This document shows, piece by piece, positions 60,801 through 64,000 of a DNA stretch of 64,000 bases; the first letter of the stretch is position 1, and the number at the start of each line of letters is the position of its first letter. The notes under the pieces are model-generated. The model was not told the DNA's origin, made no database searches, and was given only the letters and a program-made list of their open reading frames with translations. Both the position numbers and the translations under genes were made by a program. This DNA is from Psettodes erumei (taxonomy: Eukaryota > Chordata > Actinopteri > Pleuronectiformes > Psettodidae): NCBI GenBank assembly GCA_016785225.1, contig JAFBJZ010000857.1:930001-994000 (forward strand), in the 5' to 3' direction.

Positions 60801-63131
60801 TGCAACATGGGAAAAATCTACTGAAATGGTATTGAGTCAATAGTAGCCATATGGTATGAGCCCAGCTTAAGATCAGTTTTGGTTGTATTCAAACTGAATG
60901 AAGGAGCACTGATGTGGTCAGCTTTCACCGAGAGAAAAAACACGTGGGCTTTTGTGTAGACATGATCGAGTGCTCTTGGTTTGCGTGCCTTGTTCACAAT
61001 AACAGTGACAGGAGACCTTTCAGCTGTTGCTGATATAATTAGTGACTCTGAAGTGTGTGTGAATCAAAGCCTGCATGCATAAATAACACTTCATGTGTGT
61101 GACATCACAGCCTCTGCATGACTTCGGACAAAGCTCTTGTTTAAGATTCTGAGTTTTAATCATTTTTACCTCACCTACAGGTTTTGTTTGTTTGTTTGTG
61201 AAGGAGCAGGATACTACCAATGGCTTATTTTTAATTGATTGAAATTAACTAAAGAAAATGGGATACTGACTGTATTTGTACTTTAATTGTACTTTAATTG
61301 TATGATATAGTATCGGAATGTACTGTACATTATGAATGATGAATAATGATGCATTTTTAAAGAAAACAGGTAAACAAAGAGGAAGTGTTAAAGGTCAACA
61401 GCACATTAAATGAGAAGTACATCAGAAAACAGATGTTTCTGATTAAAATATCATGAAACAACATTGTTGACATATTATCTTAATCTTAACCATTTAAAAC
61501 CCTTTGGATTATCTATCATATCACTGCCAAGCTTGAAGTAGAATGTTTTTCGAACGGCTTACATTATAGACAATCAATGTTTTCACACCATTACTGTAAT
61601 TTGCAGATCTACAGCAACACATTTGCAAATACATAATGTTTAGGGGTCTATTACCTCCAGAGAACACATGATGGACAGATCACATGATTCCTGATAGATG
61701 ATCATAACAGCAGCAGTAAACTCTTTAGCTCTTACAGTGATTGATGTTGGATTTAATAGCACGTCTTCAACGTTGCTTCCAGGCACAGATTCAGAATTTG
61801 TTGGCTTTTTAACTTTGGTAATTGCATGGAGGCTGTGCAGGCATAACCCATTGGGGTTCTCCTGGGCTTTTGCTTATAATTTGGCAGATGAATTTAAAAA
61901 TAATTCCTACCTGCTTCATGGAGGGAGATGATTAGAGGGATGTGTCAAAGTGAGGAGGCAGCTGGTGAATTACAGAGCTCCAATGCAATGTTTGATTTGC
62001 CACACAAATACACAGAGACACATTTCATCATTAAGTTGATTTATGCATTTCTATAAATGTTCAAATCTTCAAATAAATATCTGAAGTACATGGATTTTAG
62101 CTATCCTCTGTGACAGCACAGATTCACTGTACTTTGAAACTGTCCTTATTAAAGCAAAAGTCCTGCTGTTGTGCTTCTCTCAGCCTGTGCACACAAGCAC
62201 ACAGTGGTTTATGCTCATTTGGACTCTTCTCTGTTTTCTGACAGAATTGGTGCATTGTGTGTTACTTAATTATAGATTATAGCAGTTGGTTTTTCAAACT
62301 GTCCTTTTCTGGAAATCCATTTTTATAAGTCCACCACTGGGATGTTACAATTATACAGATGCTAATATAACTCTATTGTTAGATGCAGACTTGTGTGTAA
62401 AGTCTATAGAACTGACTATACCTATACTGTATGGCTGTAACAACATCAGGGATTAGAAATGTATGTACTTGAAAAGATGAATGATGAGGTGTGTTTATTA
62501 AAAAACATAATTTTAAAAAATGCAGCAAGTGAACTGCAGGTCCTCATAGCACTGCTGGAGTGCTGATTTCAGACTTCTGAATGTGTTTCATACTGTATAT
62601 TCACAAGTTTCTAGTACTTGGTGTTTCCCACTTTTCAGGCCACAAGAGTGCCTGACAGGTCTATATTGAGTGGAAATACACAGTATGCATATATTATACT
62701 GCAGGTTGCATAAAACAGTTCATTTAATGAAAATCTGTGAAAATTGTGCTGTTACTATGTGTGTATTTTTACAGCAAATAAAAAAGTGTACCAACTCATA
62801 TACATATATATGTAATTGTAGTAGAAATTTTAAAAAAAGAACGTGATGATAGAAGTAGTTAAATCAAAATGCCACGCTTTTATCAACAGTTACAGGCAGT
62901 AAAAGTTGTGTAACTTAGCCAAACTGCAGCAACAAGTGTCCACAGGCAGCAGGACTCAGGAATCATCTCCATAGACTAGCAGGTTGACAGGCACTGAGTC
63001 TGCAGTCTGACTTTTGCACATGAACAAATCTGGCTCCCAGAGCTCCCAAGCAGTCTCTCTGGCACGCTTTGGTGTACTGACTGCAGTTCTGCGTGTACAG
63101 CAAGTGTTTGTAGTGCTGAGCGGTCCCAGCA
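57856..63131. other. Unassigned sequence, no gene seen
   Basis: 58680-58900 is complex and repeat-free (AATCGTGAATGAGAGCGCTC) and may be conserved non-coding. 60143-60158 has GGGTTCAAATTC, a possible B box of a decayed SINE. T-runs occur at 60021-60041. 62940-63130 is more GC-rich than its surroundings and leads into the ORF at 63132. Confidence 0.3.
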
Positions 63132-63225
63132 ATGAGCGCACACAGCTTGAGTAAGGCCCCCGGAGGAAAACTTGATTCAGCCGGTACTGCTCAAAGGAAG
63201 CTAAACTTTGTTACAGAGCACTCAA
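63132..63225 (+). CDS. Candidate first coding exon of an unknown gene
   Basis: An ATG in favourable context (GGTCCCAGCAATGAG, purine at -3) opens a frame reading MSAHSLSKAPGGKLDSAGTA then QRKLNFVTEHS. A consensus donor follows (CTCAA/GTGAGT, GT at 63226). Without splicing the frame runs on to a TGA at 63267-63269 (45 codons). The preceding 190 nt are GC-richer than the rest of the last 10 kb, as a 5' UTR might be. The residues include small, charged and polar types unlike the low-complexity shadow frames elsewhere. I do not recognise the protein. The next exon, if any, lies outside the window or is not visible. Confidence 0.25.
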
Positions 63226-63269
63226 GTGAGTTTGTGGAAGAGTTTGTTAATCTGGTATCCTATAAATGA

Positions 63270-64000
63270 TGAGTGAGCAGGAGACGGTGGAAGCTTTTGT
63301 CAGATTGAAATTTAAGAGCATACGAATATTTCCTGGAGGCAGCATGTACCAGTGCAAACTCGATTTAAATCAAACTTCTGCAAATACCAGAAGAAAAAAA
63401 TAGTTCATGTGAGTCAGGCACTGACTCCCAGCTGTAGTTCAATTATTTCTTACCTAAATTCAAAGTTTATAGGTGAGTAACAGTAACTGATGTGACAAAC
63501 ATACATTATTTAAGATCATCTCTTAAAAAACACAGATTTGGTTGTTTGTCAAATCTGGCTTGCTGTAGGTCAGACCAAGACTCATGCATCTTCAAGTTAT
63601 GTGCCACTGCCAGCTCAAAAGCTAGCCTTTCAACCTCTCTGGATGTTTATGCCAAAATAAATGTCAGCTGACTAAGACAGATATTCAACTCCTTGTCCAA
63701 TTTGGTAAAAATATGTGTTTGTTCCTGATGGCTCCTTCTTGCCTTCAGTCATATGCTGCTAATCTCATGACAGGATCGGGCGAGTGTGCAGAATGGTATA
63801 TTGAAGTCCTTTGCTGTTTTCCTGATAGATTTGTTTTGAGCCTTCACCTATCTGCCTGCCTCTTGCATAATGTTTGCTGGTGTCTTTCCATTGTCTGTTT
63901 TTCTTAAAAATTGTATCACTATTTTGACCTTTAAAAGACATGTTTAAATTTTTTCAAATACAAAATTCATATTTAATTTATGATAAGGTTATGTGAATTT
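63270..64000. other. Unassigned sequence to the window end
   Basis: It would be intron 1 if the preceding exon call is right. No repeat ends or coding features. A 64-codon frame at 63713-63907 is Cys/Leu-rich and featureless. Confidence 0.3.

Noticed and set aside
1..64000. CRISPR arrays, operons, phage or bacterial systems
   Set aside because: No spaced direct repeats, no dense same-strand ORFs with ribosome sites. The sequence is vertebrate-type with eukaryotic transposons.

Overview
This looks like nuclear DNA of a ray-finned fish, probably a spiny-rayed teleost. It is AT-rich, has long CA/GT, AT and trinucleotide microsatellites, shows no operon-like gene packing, and carries a typical teleost load of decayed transposons: L2/Maui-like, Rex3/RTE-like, L1-clade and R2/NeSL-type LINEs, several Tc1/mariner lineages, a Ty3/gypsy fragment and a Polinton/Maverick fragment. 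I find no intact host gene. The window reads as an intergenic or long intronic stretch. The species guess is inference from repeat content only.

Layout. 0-6 kb: a Rex3-like 3' end, a dispersed hairpin-bearing repeat, a large broken LINE with a restriction-like endonuclease C-terminus (2996-3975, minus), and an L2-type tail. 9-13.7 kb: an old repeat split by a block containing a SINE-like copy, a second SINE-like copy, a duplicated 57-bp-core element (9131/12815) and a Tc1 relic. 16.7-19.9 kb: two Tc1 relics, one with both terminal repeats. 24.3-25.4 kb: an L1-clade reverse transcriptase relic. 26-33 kb: MITE-like pieces, a phase-compatible pair of exon-like segments near 30.0-30.4 kb, and the unbroken copy of the repeat that is split at 10 kb. 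36.8-37.2 kb: a near-perfect 163/164-bp tandem duplication. 40.2-45.2 kb is the densest part: gypsy integrase end (minus), internally deleted L2 (plus), Polinton-type DNA polymerase B exonuclease region (minus), and an inverted copy of a repeat also found at 36.8 kb. 51-53.3 kb: two Tc1 fragments of one family. From 53 kb on it is mostly unassigned single-copy-looking sequence with microsatellites, ending in a first-exon-like ORF at 63.1 kb.

No genes here work together as a pathway. Every recognisable protein-coding stretch is a mobile-element fossil, and where I can see a catalytic site it is usually mutated or deleted. The most useful leads are four exon-like segments of unknown identity (30.0-30.4, 40.2, 56.3 and 63.1 kb), two in-window repeat families I cannot name, and the Polinton polymerase relic. 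I found nothing I would call a new biological system. Family assignments rest on my recognition of motifs and repeat ends and were not checked by database search.
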